From assembly GCF_021018895.1 (NCBI RefSeq), contig NC_079366.1, forward strand, positions 28,234,770 through 28,298,769: DNA of 64,000 bases, in the 5' to 3' direction. Below the pieces are notes generated by a model. The model saw nothing but the letters and a program-made list of their open reading frames with translations, had not been told where the DNA came from and ran no database searches. Below, piece by piece: positions 1 through 11,740 of this stretch (positions are counted from its first letter, which is position 1; the number at the start of each line of letters is the position of its first letter). Made by a program: the position numbers and the translations under genes. The stretch comes from Seriola aureovittata (taxonomy: Eukaryota > Chordata > Actinopteri > Carangiformes > Carangidae).

Positions 1-2234
1 TTTAATAAAAATTCTTTACATGAAATTAAAATGGATTTACTGCCTATGCCAGATGTCTCATACAAGTTAATGAGAATAAATCTTGGTCTTCATCAGGATA
101 ATGACTGACGTTATGAGGATACATGTTATATTATTCATATGATGCGATAAAACGCCCAAATGCCTCATGTTCTAAATCTGAATGACTCTGGTGAACGAGG
201 ATCCTCGTCATCGGCCATTTGTGCTCAGCTGATCTTTGTACCGACAAGCTAAAGACATTAAACAGGGGGTCATGAAGCAGGGGAACTCAAAGCAATGTAA
301 ACCAGTTCTATATAACATGTATTCTTCTGCAGAGGTGACAGTGAAGGTATAGATGCAATGGAAGGTTTATGTACAGTAGGTTGCATGATCCAAATTATGC
401 AGAGGTTCAAAAACATAAACTAGACACCACATGCTGCCAAGCGAGCTGGTGTAAGCTCCACTGCTGGCTTCATTACAGTCTCTAGCAGAAATATGTGCTA
501 TGATTTCTATTCCGCAAAGCGCACAAATTTACCACAGACAAAGCAATAAAAAACTCCAGGAGAATACTCTGGCCTGCAGTTACTGCGAGCAACCCGAGTC
601 CAAGAGACGCCTCGTGCCAAACAAGAAAAAAACAAAAAAAAACAAAACAAAAACAGTAAGAAACAAGAGCTGGGGAAATGTATTCGTCTTGTCGTCTGTC
701 CAGCACGTTCTGTTGTAACATCTACTTAAGACAAAAAGAGCCAGGTTGGGTTTTAGTCACAGTAATATTTCTGAATGTCAGAGCTGCTCATGTTGACAAA
801 TTTCATTGGCTGAGGTAAAAACCCCAATGAGGAGAGTCACAGAATCACAATTTTACGGCCAAATAAGCTCAATAAAGATGTCAAAAGATTCAAGTGGGAA
901 ATGTTAGGTATGAACTGTTGATTCATGACTCTGTAGATGAATCTAAAACAACAGGTTCTGTTTTTGTTGCCCTTAACAAATGAAAAAGACACAAAACACA
1001 AAAAAAATGATCAGTTTTTTGGTGCCAGTTGCCCAGCAACAGCTGAATGCCCATTATATTAGGTAGCCATTCTTTCACGTCGAGGGCACGACCTCTTGAA
1101 GGCCACATCTGCTTTGCTATTTAGTAGCCATTACGCTCAAGCTCGAACGAAATGCTCGGGCAAGTCTTGAGAAGAAAATGAGAAATGAGACAGTGACTAA
1201 GCACAAGGCTCTTAAAAATCATACTGCAGGTGCTGACTGTATAAACCTTGAGATCATTGTGCTTTGTGGGGAAACAGATGAAGCAGATGATGAGTATCAT
1301 GAGATTTACAAAGAGGGCTCAAACACGCAGCTGCCATATTGTTGTGGAGGAACGTTTATCATTCTGAGTAATTAAGCAGCTTCCACGCTGAGTGCCAGAT
1401 GAGCTTAGAGAGGTGTGTTTGATCAGGTTTAGGCCCTTATTACGCTTCTGCAGGATGTCCTCAACAGGAAGTGCGACTTGTTTCAGTGCTTACGGGAGAC
1501 TTGAAATGTAATTCGGAGCTGCTCAGTCGCATGCCACGTTGATCCGTTAACACGAAAAACCCTGATGGGGCCGATCTGAGAGAAATCTGTCGCCGAACAT
1601 GGCAGGACGAGGCATGTTGGGTCTTTGTGTCATCACAATAAAAGATCAAAAACCTCGACACAACGGAGAGCTTCAGCATCCTGATATTGTGTTAAAAGTC
1701 ACAGCGCATCATTACAAAAATCTGCAGCCAAAGCGGTGTTGGATATAAACCTGCAGGAGTCTTTATACTCCGTGTTTTGATCTTAATCTGCTTTTACACT
1801 GTTAAATCAGGAAGGTAGTCATTAAATGACTATGAATAAGTGAACTCAAAGCAGATCTGAAGGTTTTTTCGGCAGATGAGCAATCTGGGAAAGAAAGTCA
1901 GTTCAGCCACATGCAGCTTTTCAGGGTATCTGAATATTAGGTCAACATGTTCACACGTTTCAAATGCAGAATGGAAGCTGCAGTTTACAGCTACACTAAA
2001 GACACACAGTGAGTATAAGACATATTTTATTAAAAGATTTTATTTGATATTTGAACTACTGTGTGTTAGAAACATATTACCAGGTCGGTTTGTTGTAGTT
2101 GTTAAGTCAATACAACGTAAAAGTAAATGTCCAACATGCCCTGAAAACTGGTATTAAAAGTCATTAAAAATCTCTATAAATAGATTCTTAAACTTACAGA
2201 ATCAGAATCATGTGCAGAGTCCATGTGCTTGATT
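1..2234. other. No gene seen; unique AT-rich sequence
   Basis: I see no gene, RNA gene or recognisable repeat here. The only local feature is an A-rich stretch at about 620-658, made of A runs broken by single C or G residues. The short open frames on both strands have no recognisable domain and no splice context that I could support. Confidence 0.6.
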
Positions 2235-2410
2235 TCTCTGGTTCCACGTCCCCAATCCGGCCCATATACAGCATGATTGTAAGATGCCACTTCCACATCT
2301 GGACCAATTCTGAGTAACACACCAAGAATCCATAGCTGGACTATGACCTAGATGTAGAAGTATACGGGCCAGACTCGGGCCGAGGACCCAGGCATATTGG
2401 GCCAGAAGCT
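2235..2410. repeat. Degenerate GGCCCA/TGGGCC-rich repeat fragment
   Basis: Within 175 bp the words GGCCCATATA, GGGCCAGAC, GGGCCGAG and TTGGGCCAGA recur in both orientations, giving partial self-complementarity in otherwise AT-rich surroundings. Fish genomes contain dispersed repeats built from GGCCCA/TGGGCC words, and this resembles a decayed copy. That link is from memory. No clear termini or target duplication are visible. Confidence 0.35.
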
Positions 2411-3626
2411 TAATTTTCGCTATATGGGTAAAAATGAAATAACATAAAAGTTTTATATGTTCAGTCTGGAGCAGACCTCACACATATGCACTTAGTCACT
2501 TTATGAAAATACTTTAAAATAAATATATAATATACAGTACGTACACTTATTGCCCAACTCTTGGCTTTTGGGAGAGAAAAAGCCAACAGGCACTTTATCG
2601 AGCTGCTCAGGAATATCCACAGGAACAGTGACAAAGCTGATTTGAGCTGATAATAAAATAAAACATTCATTCAGGTTTTAAACAGGTTCTCAAAGTGGAT
2701 ATTCTGTGCAATTCTGATGCAAATATTATGTATAGAAATATACTGGCAATAACTGCAACTGTTGAAATCTTTCAATTGAAGTGGGACACATGCATAGAAA
2801 TCTGTGTCATGATTTCAGCTCATAAATAGGGATAGTGCAACTTAATGACATATTTATTTATGAACAACAAAAAAAATACCGCCCAGTTTCCCCCCTGAAG
2901 AACTAGGACAGAGCTTACATTCGCGAGGAAGGATTTGCACCCAGTAGCGCCTTCATAAAAAGAACACTTTCCCGCTGTAGAACTTTTCAGCGCGGTACCG
3001 AAAGTGGGACAGAATCGTCGAGGACACGGAGGAAGCTCAACCCAAACCAAAATAACCACAGAATATAGGTTGCTGCTAAAAACACCACACCACACATCGC
3101 TGTAGTTTCCTCTCAATGCATTTCAGCATCGTGCATCACGGAAGCACGAAACTTCAACTTTACAATGACGTAGCCAAACATTTCCACTGAAAGGACAGAT
3201 CCAGGAAATGTACAAAGTCTAAAAAAAAGTCTTCCACATCTTTTTGTTCTCCCTCAGCACCGCATTCCCAAAATCACATTGCGGTCACGCTTGGGGATCA
3301 GCACCGGCTGCTATGGCAACAGACATCCCTCTTTGCCGGCCGGGCTAGTCTGGCCAGAATTGGTTGTAAAAAACCCTTCACATGCCGGTGCGTTTTAGAC
3401 TGAAATGCCATTGGGCTTTGTCAAGTGCTTTTGCTAAAAAGAGCTTCTGTGGGTGAGCCGTCAGCTCAGGCTGGCTGCTCTGTCAAACCCAGCCAAAAGC
3501 ACCGGACTTATTAGAAAATCCATGCCTCACTAGAACTGAATAGGAGTCAAAATGACAGCTGATCTGCACTAGAATGTAATGGGGGTGTTTCATATGTGAG
3601 AGAACAGCGTGAATTGACTCACTCAC
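2411..3626. other. No gene seen; sequence downstream of the exon-like segment
   Basis: No recognisable repeat or gene. Open frames such as 2820-3116 on the minus strand show no domain. If the segment at 3627-3969 is an exon, this block would be the start of the intron that follows it on the minus strand. Confidence 0.5.
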
Positions 3627-3969
3627 CTCTGCTTTAGTAGATTAGGTGAACTCCAAAGAGAGGAAGAGAGAGAGAGAGAAGTCCTGCCAGGTCGGGGAGC
3701 CCGGTGGCTGGGTAGAGCTTCACTGAGGCCCCGGGTGTGAATGGCACCAAGTTCTTTAGACGTGTCAACAAGGTGTCGTTTGAAAATGTCTTCTGCTATA
3801 TTTTCCCCCCAGGCGAGGTTAAAGTTGTAGCCTCGATGGTGGTATAGCCTCTGCGTGTCGTGTGCTCCAGTTGGATCTGATTTCCCTGCGTCCACTCAAA
3901 CGGGAGAACAGGTTGTGTCCCGGCAAACGGTTTTTCTTCTGTCAAAGCAGGAAAATCTCAGAAGTCGAG
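3627..3969 (-). other. Candidate spliced exon, non-coding or UTR
   Basis: On the minus strand, a strong pyrimidine tract (C and T almost without break over about 30 bases at 3970-4000) ends in CAG at 3972-3970. The segment closes at 3627 with AGAG followed by GTGAGT, a near-ideal splice donor. The 343-bp interval is richer in GC than its surroundings. All three frames contain stops. The longest open stretch, about 90 codons at 3626-3895, ends with the TGA that spans the donor and follows an in-frame TGA at 3898-3896, so it does not cross the exon. It matches no family I know. If real, this is a UTR or long non-coding RNA exon. Chance pairing of two good splice motifs is possible in 64 kb. Confidence 0.25.
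3656..3682. repeat. (GA)n short tract
   Basis: A short GA-rich run of GAGAGA repeats lies inside the exon-like segment. In minus-strand translation it would encode a serine/leucine run, which argues against real coding. Confidence 0.7.
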
Positions 3970-3989
3970 CTGAAGGAGAGGGAGAGAGA

Positions 3990-5068
3990 CGGGAGGAGGT
4001 GTTAATAAAACTTTAAATTGCATTCGAGTCAGAGAAACACGCAGGGAGAGTGGGAGATGGAGATAAAGATCAAATCAATGCAAAACTTAAATTAACCAGA
4101 CAGCCTTGATTAGGTGCGCATACCAAGTGTCCTTTTCCTGATTGAAAAATTGTGTTTGGTCAAATACTTCCTAATGTTTATTAGCAAATTCCATACCAGA
4201 TTATAACAAGATTGTGCCTGATTAAGTATGCAGGTACTGTGTCTGTGTTTGACTGATAAACAGACAGAGAAGACAGCTTCACCTTTGAAGTTCACAGCTC
4301 CCCCATCTTAAGCAGGAACTATAAAATGATTGAAAGCTACAATGATGATTATTATTTCCATCAATGTACACAGATGAAATTGTGTCAAAATGAAACTGGT
4401 ATTAAAATATTACATGTATAAATAAGTGGGCAACACCCTGAATGAAAGGTATACCATAATAACACTCACATTGTTTCAGGAAACTCTGTCATATCATGTG
4501 AGAACGCAACAAATAACTCTACTTTATACCAAAGCAGGAAGGGACATCCATTGAAATCTGTTTCTCTTCCACATTTAGGCTGTAAAGGGGAGATTACGGG
4601 TGAAGGACGTGAGTAACAACTATGTCAAGTGACATCAGTCACCGGCTGTACTGAATTCTAATAAAATGCTCGAATTAAAGGGACATTACACTATATTTCC
4701 ATTAGCTTGATAATAATATATCTCCCACTGTTGATGATCCCTACTTCAGGTGGAATTTATGTTTGTATCCTCACTGTCACACAGGCACTCCCACTCTCTG
4801 TTAGAAGAGGAAATACACTGCATTAAGGAAGTAATGACAGCTTTTCATTCAGTCGTCTTAATCTGAACCGATCAGGATTTAACTGACTCCCAACCACTCC
4901 TCTGAATTACATACGACATGTCATTTGTAATTTTTCTGGAGGACAATTGTTTTCTGATTGACACCCATAAAGACCAAACAAAAGCCCCTTTTACACTGGC
5001 CAAAAAAAAAAGGCTAAGACCCACTAACAACAGGCTTTTGTCAGTAAATGGACTGCAGTTTTTTTTAT
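3990..5068. other. No gene seen
   Basis: Unique AT-rich sequence with scattered short open frames and no repeat that I recognise. Confidence 0.5.
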
Positions 5069-5069
5069 T

Positions 5070-5255
5070 CTTATTTACCACTCAAAGCTCTTTACACTAT
5101 ACAGCAATTTCACCCATTCACTCACACATTCACACAGCGCTTTCCTTGGGGTTCAGAGTCTTGGCCAAGAACACTTTGACACGTGGACTGGAGGAATCGA
5201 ACCATGGACTTTCTGATTAATGGACGACCTGCTCCACCTCCTGAGCCGCAGCCAC
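5070..5255 (-). repeat. tRNA-derived SINE, minus strand
   Basis: Read on the minus strand, the element opens with a tRNA-like head. An A-box-like GGCTCAGGAGGTGGAGC is followed by GGTTCGATTCC, a good B box, at tRNA-like spacing. The body then has the words TGGCCAAGACTCTGAACCCC and TGAATGGGTGAA. It ends in GTAAAGAGCTTTGAGTGG, next to a T-rich (plus strand) tail at about 5060. This architecture and the tail match a SINE family common in fish. The copies at 13802-13917 and 58574-58797 are relatives. No clear target-site duplication was found. Confidence 0.75.
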
Positions 5256-7595
5256 CGCTACTTTTGGTTTCGGCAATGGGAAAGGGTCAAATAACTGCAG
5301 TAGACGTAGGTGTGTATGATGTAAACGCAAAACCGGATGAACATGCTAATTTCCGCCGCTTTTTCATGCTGTGACGTCTTTTTAAAGCAGAAACACTGTA
5401 AACACACCTGTCACCTGCTTGGCGCGGTGATGTTTAACCAGAAACACCACAGCTACACTGCACGAGGGGTTAAAAGAGTGAGTTGCAGCCCCGAAATAAG
5501 TTTCAAAAACATACAATCACCGACCGAAGCGTCTCCAACAGGGAGATGCGACCAATCTGTTTCATCCAGTTGTGCATGTTTGTGCTCTATAACTGCATGT
5601 GATGACATTGCTCCCTACAGATGTGTGTGTCCTCTCAATCAGACAGGCGAACTCATCCGTCAGTACAAAAGGAGTCAATCGCCGTTTTTTTAGCGAGTTA
5701 GGAATGGGTGTAACCACCGGCCCACGTTACACAAACTCACCCCACACACAAACATATATCTGCTCGGCAAGGAAAGACCCTCTGAAACGTGGGAGCACAT
5801 CGACACGAGACAGCGGCGACTTGCCAGATGTAAAAGGGGCGGGGCCACAGCGGCCTTTGAAAGATATTAAAGTGGTTTAAAGAGAGAACAGAGCGGGATC
5901 ATTTTTTTCTCCATCTGCGTGTAAATCCTCTGGCTTTAAGTAAAGGTTAGACGAGAGCGGGTCGGAGGGAGCGTTGTGTGTGTGAGAGAAAAGAAGGGAG
6001 AAGAAAGGACGGGGTAAGAGGTTGGATCAGCTTTGCAGTTAAATGTCAGAAACAGGGGGTTACTGACTATAACCTCATGAAGATGGTGGTCTTGAGCATG
6101 TGTGGAGGTGGCATGGACACGGAAAGCAAAGCACAGGTGCTAGGTGGAAGCAACAGCAGAGGGGCCAAAGAAAAGTAGTGAATGATGAATAAAAAAAAAA
6201 AAGGACTTTAACACAGAATAAATGTGCTTTGAAAAAAAAGGGAACTGGACAACAAAAAAAAGGTTCATCAAGGCCCAGACTCCAGAGAAAGAGTAATAAA
6301 TTAAAAGAGGTAAGTTAGAGGAAAAAAAAGGCCAGCCCTCTCTGAACTAGAACAGAGGACGGAAGAGAAAGAGACAGTGTAGACTCTGGCCAAAATAAAT
6401 GGGTGAAAATTATGTTTTGATCCACTGCAGGGCCCAACAGTAAGCTTGAGGCCATAATCCATCAAGGGACAGCGAGCGCAGAGAAATGGTAAGATATAGA
6501 GGGAAGGAACGAGGGGTGGACAGAGAAGGACAAGAGTGAAAAAGGTAAATGGAGTCTGGGGATGAATGAAGAAGAGCAGGAGAATTTAGAAGTGAGGGTA
6601 GACTGTTAGACTGAGGCTGAAATGAAGATGGATCTGCGCAAAAAGCTGTTGAATAATTTACCAAGAATGAGATGAGGCATCAAGTCCACATATGTGCAAA
6701 AATGAAAATGGCCCTGTGCCTTCGCTAATTCAAATGACGCCAAACAAAAAAGAGCCATGATTAGCTGCACAGAATGAGTGTGTTTTTTTTTAGTTCAAAT
6801 CCACAGTTCTATACACAACAGACTTTTCTTAAAACTCAGTCCCTGCTAGTTGCCATATGTTACATTTAACTGTCAGTGAATCAAATCAGAGCAAATTCAG
6901 TGGCTCTCCATTTAACAGCCCCCTAATTGGTTGTTATGCAGCATAGCGTGGTTGCATCTAAACTTCTGAAAACTGATAATTAAACGGCATAATGTGAACT
7001 GAGGCTTTACGTTTTCTTTTTCGCATGCGATGACACGTAGCCTGTGTGAGGCCTCAAAAGAGAAAAATCCCTTTGGCCCAATTACCTAAATTTGACATTA
7101 GTTCAATTGAAATGGAGAAATGTTTTGCCATGTGCATTAATCTGTGCGATGTGGTTACCCAGGGAATTCACAGCACTCCAGGAAACAGCATGTGCTCAGT
7201 ATCATTATGGAAGCTGAGATTTGTAAACAGTGTAATTCTTTCCAGTGTCTCTAACCTGTTGTTTATTTTAGTACTTTTTGTAGCTTATATTTGTTTTTAT
7301 ATTTACTATTACTTTCATGTCTTTGATAGATTATTTAGATTATCAGTAGATTGTTTTGTTTTTTCTGTTGTTGTCTGTAGACGTATTCCTGTGATCCACA
7401 CATTTGTGCGGCTGCAAACCAAATTTCAATCAGCATGATATTAAAGTTAGAGCTGAAAACTGCAGTCAGTATGAATAAATAACGGCAAGGATTTCTATGA
7501 GGGTGCTGGGTGGAGCATAACGCAGCAGGGAGAAGGAGGGGCCGGAGGAGTGCAAACTAATGCTCGCTTGATTTCCAGAACTTCCATTTTGTAGC
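5256..7595. other. No gene seen; purine-rich 5.96-6.66 kb
   Basis: The plus strand from about 5960 to 6660 is strongly enriched in G and A, with several A runs at 6189-6260. The 130-codon open frame at 7046-7438 is AT-rich and hydrophobic in its second half and matches nothing known to me. I do not support a gene here. Confidence 0.5.
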
Positions 7596-7596
7596 T

Positions 7597-7973
7597 TTAA
7601 AGGAGCTGTTTGCAAGTTTTGCTATTGCTATGTAGCCAACATTAGCATTAACAGCTTTTTACTTAGCGGTTTAGAACAAACGTTGCCAGTTCAGCATCAA
7701 ACTTAATTCCTTTACTCACCGAGAGCTCCTACTAAAGTTAGCATGCTAACCAGCCAGCTTGAGCCCGGTTGGTCTGTCCCGTCACTTTCCGATACCGAGT
7801 CACTGCAGCGTCCAGGTTGCCCTGAGGAAGTAGCGCTGCCCAGAGGATGTATCACAAACTCTTGTCTTGTAAACACAATGATGGCTGAAGCTTTTGGCAA
7901 GACTGGTAAGTAAACAGCTGTTGATGCTAACACGGCTATGTAACAATTCAAACATAACAAATAGCTCCTTTAA
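7597..7973. mobile_element. Family B MITE, full-length copy with long TIRs
   Basis: The ends are perfect 11-bp inverted repeats: TTAAAGGAGCT at 7597-7607 and AGCTCCTTTAA at 7963-7973. The similarity continues inwards for about 75 bp on each side. For example, TAGCCAACATTAGCATTAACAG on the left mirrors the right-hand segment around CTGTTGATGCTAACACGGCTA. No transposase is present in the 377 bp, so it is non-autonomous. A second copy lies at 20559-20910. The element sits directly beside a TTAACCTAACC run, so its target duplication is hard to define; TTAA at each end could be the target or part of the TIR. Superfamily not assigned. Confidence 0.8.
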
Positions 7974-7998
7974 CCTAACCCTGCCTAACCCTAACCAT
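7970..7998. repeat. Short interstitial telomere-like repeat
   Basis: CCTAACC and CCCTAACC units (the telomeric CCCTAA motif, imperfect) follow the right end of the family B element. Only about four units are present. Confidence 0.55.
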
Positions 7999-9240
7999 AC
8001 TTGAACCTTATTCTATTCTCTATCTAACTTTAACCTACCATAATTGGAATAGGTAGAAAGAGAATTTTATATACTTTGGCACCCAATATTTAAAAATTGT
8101 TGGCACCGAATGTAAGAGTTGTCCAATATTCATTTATTTTACTGAGCCATGAAATATTTGCTTTACCAAGCTGAGGGGAGATGACATGATCTGGCAAAAA
8201 AGACTTAATGATAACTTTCTAAACTTAACCATGCTGCAGTAATTACCCCGAACTTAGCAACACCCTGTGCTGCATTTTTCCTCGACACTCCCTATTACAC
8301 CCACAGCAATAGTATAGCTACTGATTTTGAATTAAAGCATGTCATCAGTATGCAAAGGAGCCAGTCCATCATTACCAGCTATCTGTATGAGGTCACTCCC
8401 TGAATGTTGGCTGACAGACCTTTCTGTATTTTTTTTTTTTTATCTAATAAGTAACCACAAAAGAAACTAGGCTATAAAAAGCTGAGTTTTTGTTCATATC
8501 TACTTTCATTTTCATGCTCACCCACACTCTCTTTTGCACACTGCCTTTTCTCTCTGTCTCTCCCTCGCTCTCACTCATTTTATAACTCAGTGTCAAGGCT
8601 TATTTGTGTGTTCGGGGGATAAACACAGGGAAAGGGATCGTTCTTTTGTCATTTGTGAACAGGTGTGTGAACTCACAAAGAGACGGACTTCTTCTCCTGG
8701 TGTGCATGGAGAACAATTATGCACAGCGATCCCTCACCGAAGAGGAAATCAGGAAACTTTTGCATGCACAACTATGGTAAGCATGTTAGGTCAAAGCTGA
8801 ACCAGGCAGTGATGGATGGGGGGGCAAATCTTTCTTTATGTCTCAAGTTATGTCAAACAGCAGTATTATTTTGGCTCAATTGTTGAGTGTCTATGGCATC
8901 AAATAACATAATCATGATCCCATAGGCATCAGGAAATGTGCAAAGCAAAGCAAGTAAACTAAGGTTGGGTGAGGGGATTCTTTTTTTTTTCTTTGTCAGG
9001 ATAATCATTTTATCATTCACCTTCATTTTCCAAGTACATTTGGCTCCTCGTACAATGATGTACAATGAGAACTTTGGTCAAAACTGCCGCAGGAAGTTGG
9101 AGGAGGAGAAGAGAGAAAGGAAGGGGAAGAGCAACAGAGTAAGAAGGAGACGGAGAAAGCTGAAACAGCTGGTAGGGTAGAGATTTGGCAACGAGTGGAG
9201 GAGGTAGACGGACTGTGAAAGACGAGGCAGGGGAAGAATA
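7999..9240. other. No gene seen
   Basis: Unique sequence with an uninterrupted T run at 8430-8441 and GA-rich DNA around 9090-9240. Open frames on both strands around 9.0-9.3 kb are low-complexity readings of CA and GA repeats. Confidence 0.5.
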
Positions 9241-9244
9241 CAAA

Positions 9245-9277
<33 letters not shown>
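9245..9277. repeat. (CA)n microsatellite
   Basis: A near-perfect CA array follows an interrupted CA/TACA leader. Confidence 0.9.
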
Positions 9278-9499
9278 TGGCACAGACACATATACAGTAT
9301 GGGTTCACACATAAATGTAGGTAGGGAAGGAGAATGACAGCATTAACAGATAACAAGCTATGCTGTGACGGGGAGGAGGACAGGAGGGGGGCTTTAAAGG
9401 TGAAGGAGGATCAAACACAGATCCACAAAGAGTGGAGGGCGGTGGGATGGGGGGGGGGTTGAGTGGGTGACTGCATGTTTCCCATTATTCTGTTGTCCC

Positions 9500-9890
9500 T
9501 GGCAACCATATTTTCTCCTTCTCTCCCTTTTCTCCTTGTTCTTTCTTTTTCTCTTTTGCTCTCTGCAAGCCAAATTATATCTCTTTAATATACGTCCTAA
9601 CAGCTTTCTTCTCCTCCCCGCTGCCCCCAACTATCTCTCCTCCTCTTTCATCTACGCCTGAGTTCTGCCGCTTTTCTTCCCAGTTTCTCTCATCTCTGCA
9701 GTCTCACGACTTTCCTTCTTCCTAATGACCATTTCTTCTTCTTTTACTTCTTCTTCTTCCTCTCTACTCCCACACCCTCTCCTCCCATCCCATCTCCTGC
9801 TCTGACTTTTTTTTTTTTCCTTCTTCTAAATCCTCACTCTCTCCTTCTTCCCTGCTCGCACCATCCAATCTCCTGTTGTCTTTGTCTGAG
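9500..9890. repeat. CT-rich polypyrimidine region
   Basis: The plus strand is strongly pyrimidine-biased, with TTCTTCTTC and CTCTC runs and a T run at 9808-9819. The strand bias explains the long low-complexity open frames here. Confidence 0.6.
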
Positions 9891-10154
9891 TAGGTGTGTG
9901 GATGACATTCGGGTGACCGCCAAACAGCTCATAAACCCACTGTTTCTGCCACTACCCACAGTGCACCATCCTAAACCCGCCTGTTGAAATTCCTCCGGCC
10001 CGACAGCCCCATGCTAGTTCCCTGGTTTGTCAGTGGGGACAAAGTCACACCCACATGCTGATTAACACGAGCAAAACACAAATACACACACGGATGCAAC
10101 GCTCATCTTTTTTTCAAACTCCCAGATGACAAACCCGGCTGTGCACACAAAAAT

Positions 10155-10183
<29 letters not shown>
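10155..10183. repeat. (CA)n microsatellite
   Basis: Uninterrupted CA array of about 29 bp. Confidence 0.9.
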
Positions 10184-10187
<4 letters not shown>

Positions 10188-10670
10188 TTCTCATCAGTTT
10201 AGGAAATGTTCAATTGCCACTTGTGAACGAGTAAGCATGTTTAGTCAGCCATCTCTGAATAAATCGTAAAGCTCAAACACAACCCAGACCACTCTTACTA
10301 AGATCAGACCGGGAGCAGCGCATCAGCTACACAAGTGTTCATCTGTCCAAACGCAACCAAACCGCGTACTCACCACCAGCTGTTCTTCCAGCAGCACAGC
10401 TTCCGAGATGGGTGAATGAATGGAGATTGAACAAATGACTAATATAAGAAAAACAACTTATTTGTTCAGTGGATAAAAAAAAACAACAGTATGACAGTGG
10501 CACGTTTTTCACTGTTATGGAACAGTAATTACCAAGTTAAACGCTGACTTTATCCTTGAAAGAATTTACATCCATAAACAGGACTGTAAGTCCAATACTA
10601 TGCAAATAATATCTGTGGCTTTTTTTTTTGGACATAGCCACGTCAATGCAGCAGTCATAGACCTGCTGAC

Positions 10671-10776
10671 CAGTACAGGGTGTACCCCGCCCTCGGACTG
10701 GCTCCAGCCCACCGATAACCCTCAAAAGAAAAGCAGTATAGCTAATGGATGGATGGATGGATGGATGGATGGATGG
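10671..10776 (+). repeat. SINE/LINE-type 3' tail with (ATGG)n end
   Basis: The words CAGGGTGTACCCCGCC, TGGCTCCAGCCC and CCCTCAAAAG are followed by AAGCAGTATAGCTAATGG. I recognise these as the 3' part of a dispersed fish retroposon that ends in an ATGG microsatellite. The ATGG array runs at 10744-10776. Only the 3' third is present. The copy at 33617-33877 carries the 5' part of the same kind of element. Confidence 0.65.
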
Positions 10777-11480
10777 ACTGAAGACCCACGAAACAAGCAG
10801 GAAGTGAACACTGCTGTATGTAACGGTCGCAGCAGCAAAAACACATACAGTTTTGAACGCTGGCAGTTCGTTTGGGGATATATAAAAGCCAAGTAGGCAG
10901 GAGGACATGAGAACCTTTGAGTGTTGGTCTCAATGCAAGGCTGTGGCTATTTCCTGGAAGCAGTATATTCCTGCACAGACCCGAATACTGAAACTTGTAA
11001 AAGAACTGGTAGAAAAGATTCGTTTTTTTTCATTGTTTCCCAGCAGTAAGTCTCAGGTTGGTTGCAAGGAAATTAGCTAATTGCTCAGTCTATTGCTTCA
11101 ATAAGATTGCATGCCCTCACCCCCACCGCCCCCCCACCCCCTTTTAATACTGTATTTTGTACACAACAATTCAAAGAGTCAAGTTGCAAACAATATTATT
11201 GTCTTTAATAGCAGAATTTTAAATTAAAACTGAATTAGCTCTTCTACTTTAACTTAAAAAGGCAACTTAGGCAGATTTCCAAACTTAAAAATGTAATGTT
11301 ATGTGCACCGGCCCATCAGCTACATTAACTTTAACTTTTTATTTCGGAAAATCCTGATTCTTCCTTGAAGGTGTAAGGAGGCAGTCAGAGAGTCTTTATT
11401 TGCAAAATGTAATAGTTTTCTAAGAGTGGAAGAAAAGAGAAAAAAAAACATTATTGCCCCTTGTCTTGAGCACTGAGCAA
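10777..11480. other. No gene seen
   Basis: Unique sequence. A C-rich patch lies at about 11118-11142, and nothing else stands out. Confidence 0.5.
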
Positions 11481-11740
11481 TTATTCCAGTGGATCAATTT
11501 AGTATGAGTCATTAATTGAGCGCTGAAAACATCTCTGTGTGTGATAACTGTCCTTTATCTGAGTTGTTTAGACGTTGCAAATTGAGGCTTGTGCTTTGCG
11601 CTTGCATTACAGCGCTCGTATCATCTTAACGGCTGCCGGGTTCTCCCACTGAAGCGTATCTGTGGAATAATGAAGCCACTGTTTGAATGATTGAGCTTGG
11701 AAAAGTGGGAATAATTATTGTACAGAGATTAAAAAAATCC
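11481..11740. other. Possible conserved non-coding element
   Basis: About 260 bp of low-repeat, complex sequence holds homeodomain-type cores (ATTAATTG at about 11512) and short inverted words, between simple-sequence regions. This is a judgement by texture only. No transcript, repeat or frame explains it. Alignment with other fish genomes would decide. Confidence 0.2.

Noticed and set aside
3623..3895. Minus-strand frame as a protein-coding gene
   Set aside because: It starts at GTG directly after an in-frame TGA, ends in the GTGAGT donor, and contains a low-complexity GA-tract reading. I kept only the splice-bounded segment as a possible non-coding exon.
5337..5880. Overlapping plus-strand frames of 93-118 codons
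   Set aside because: Two frames in different phases, no domain, no exon signals that I could confirm.
7046..7438. 130-codon plus-strand open frame
   Set aside because: AT-rich, hydrophobic second half, no recognisable domain, no splice or promoter context.
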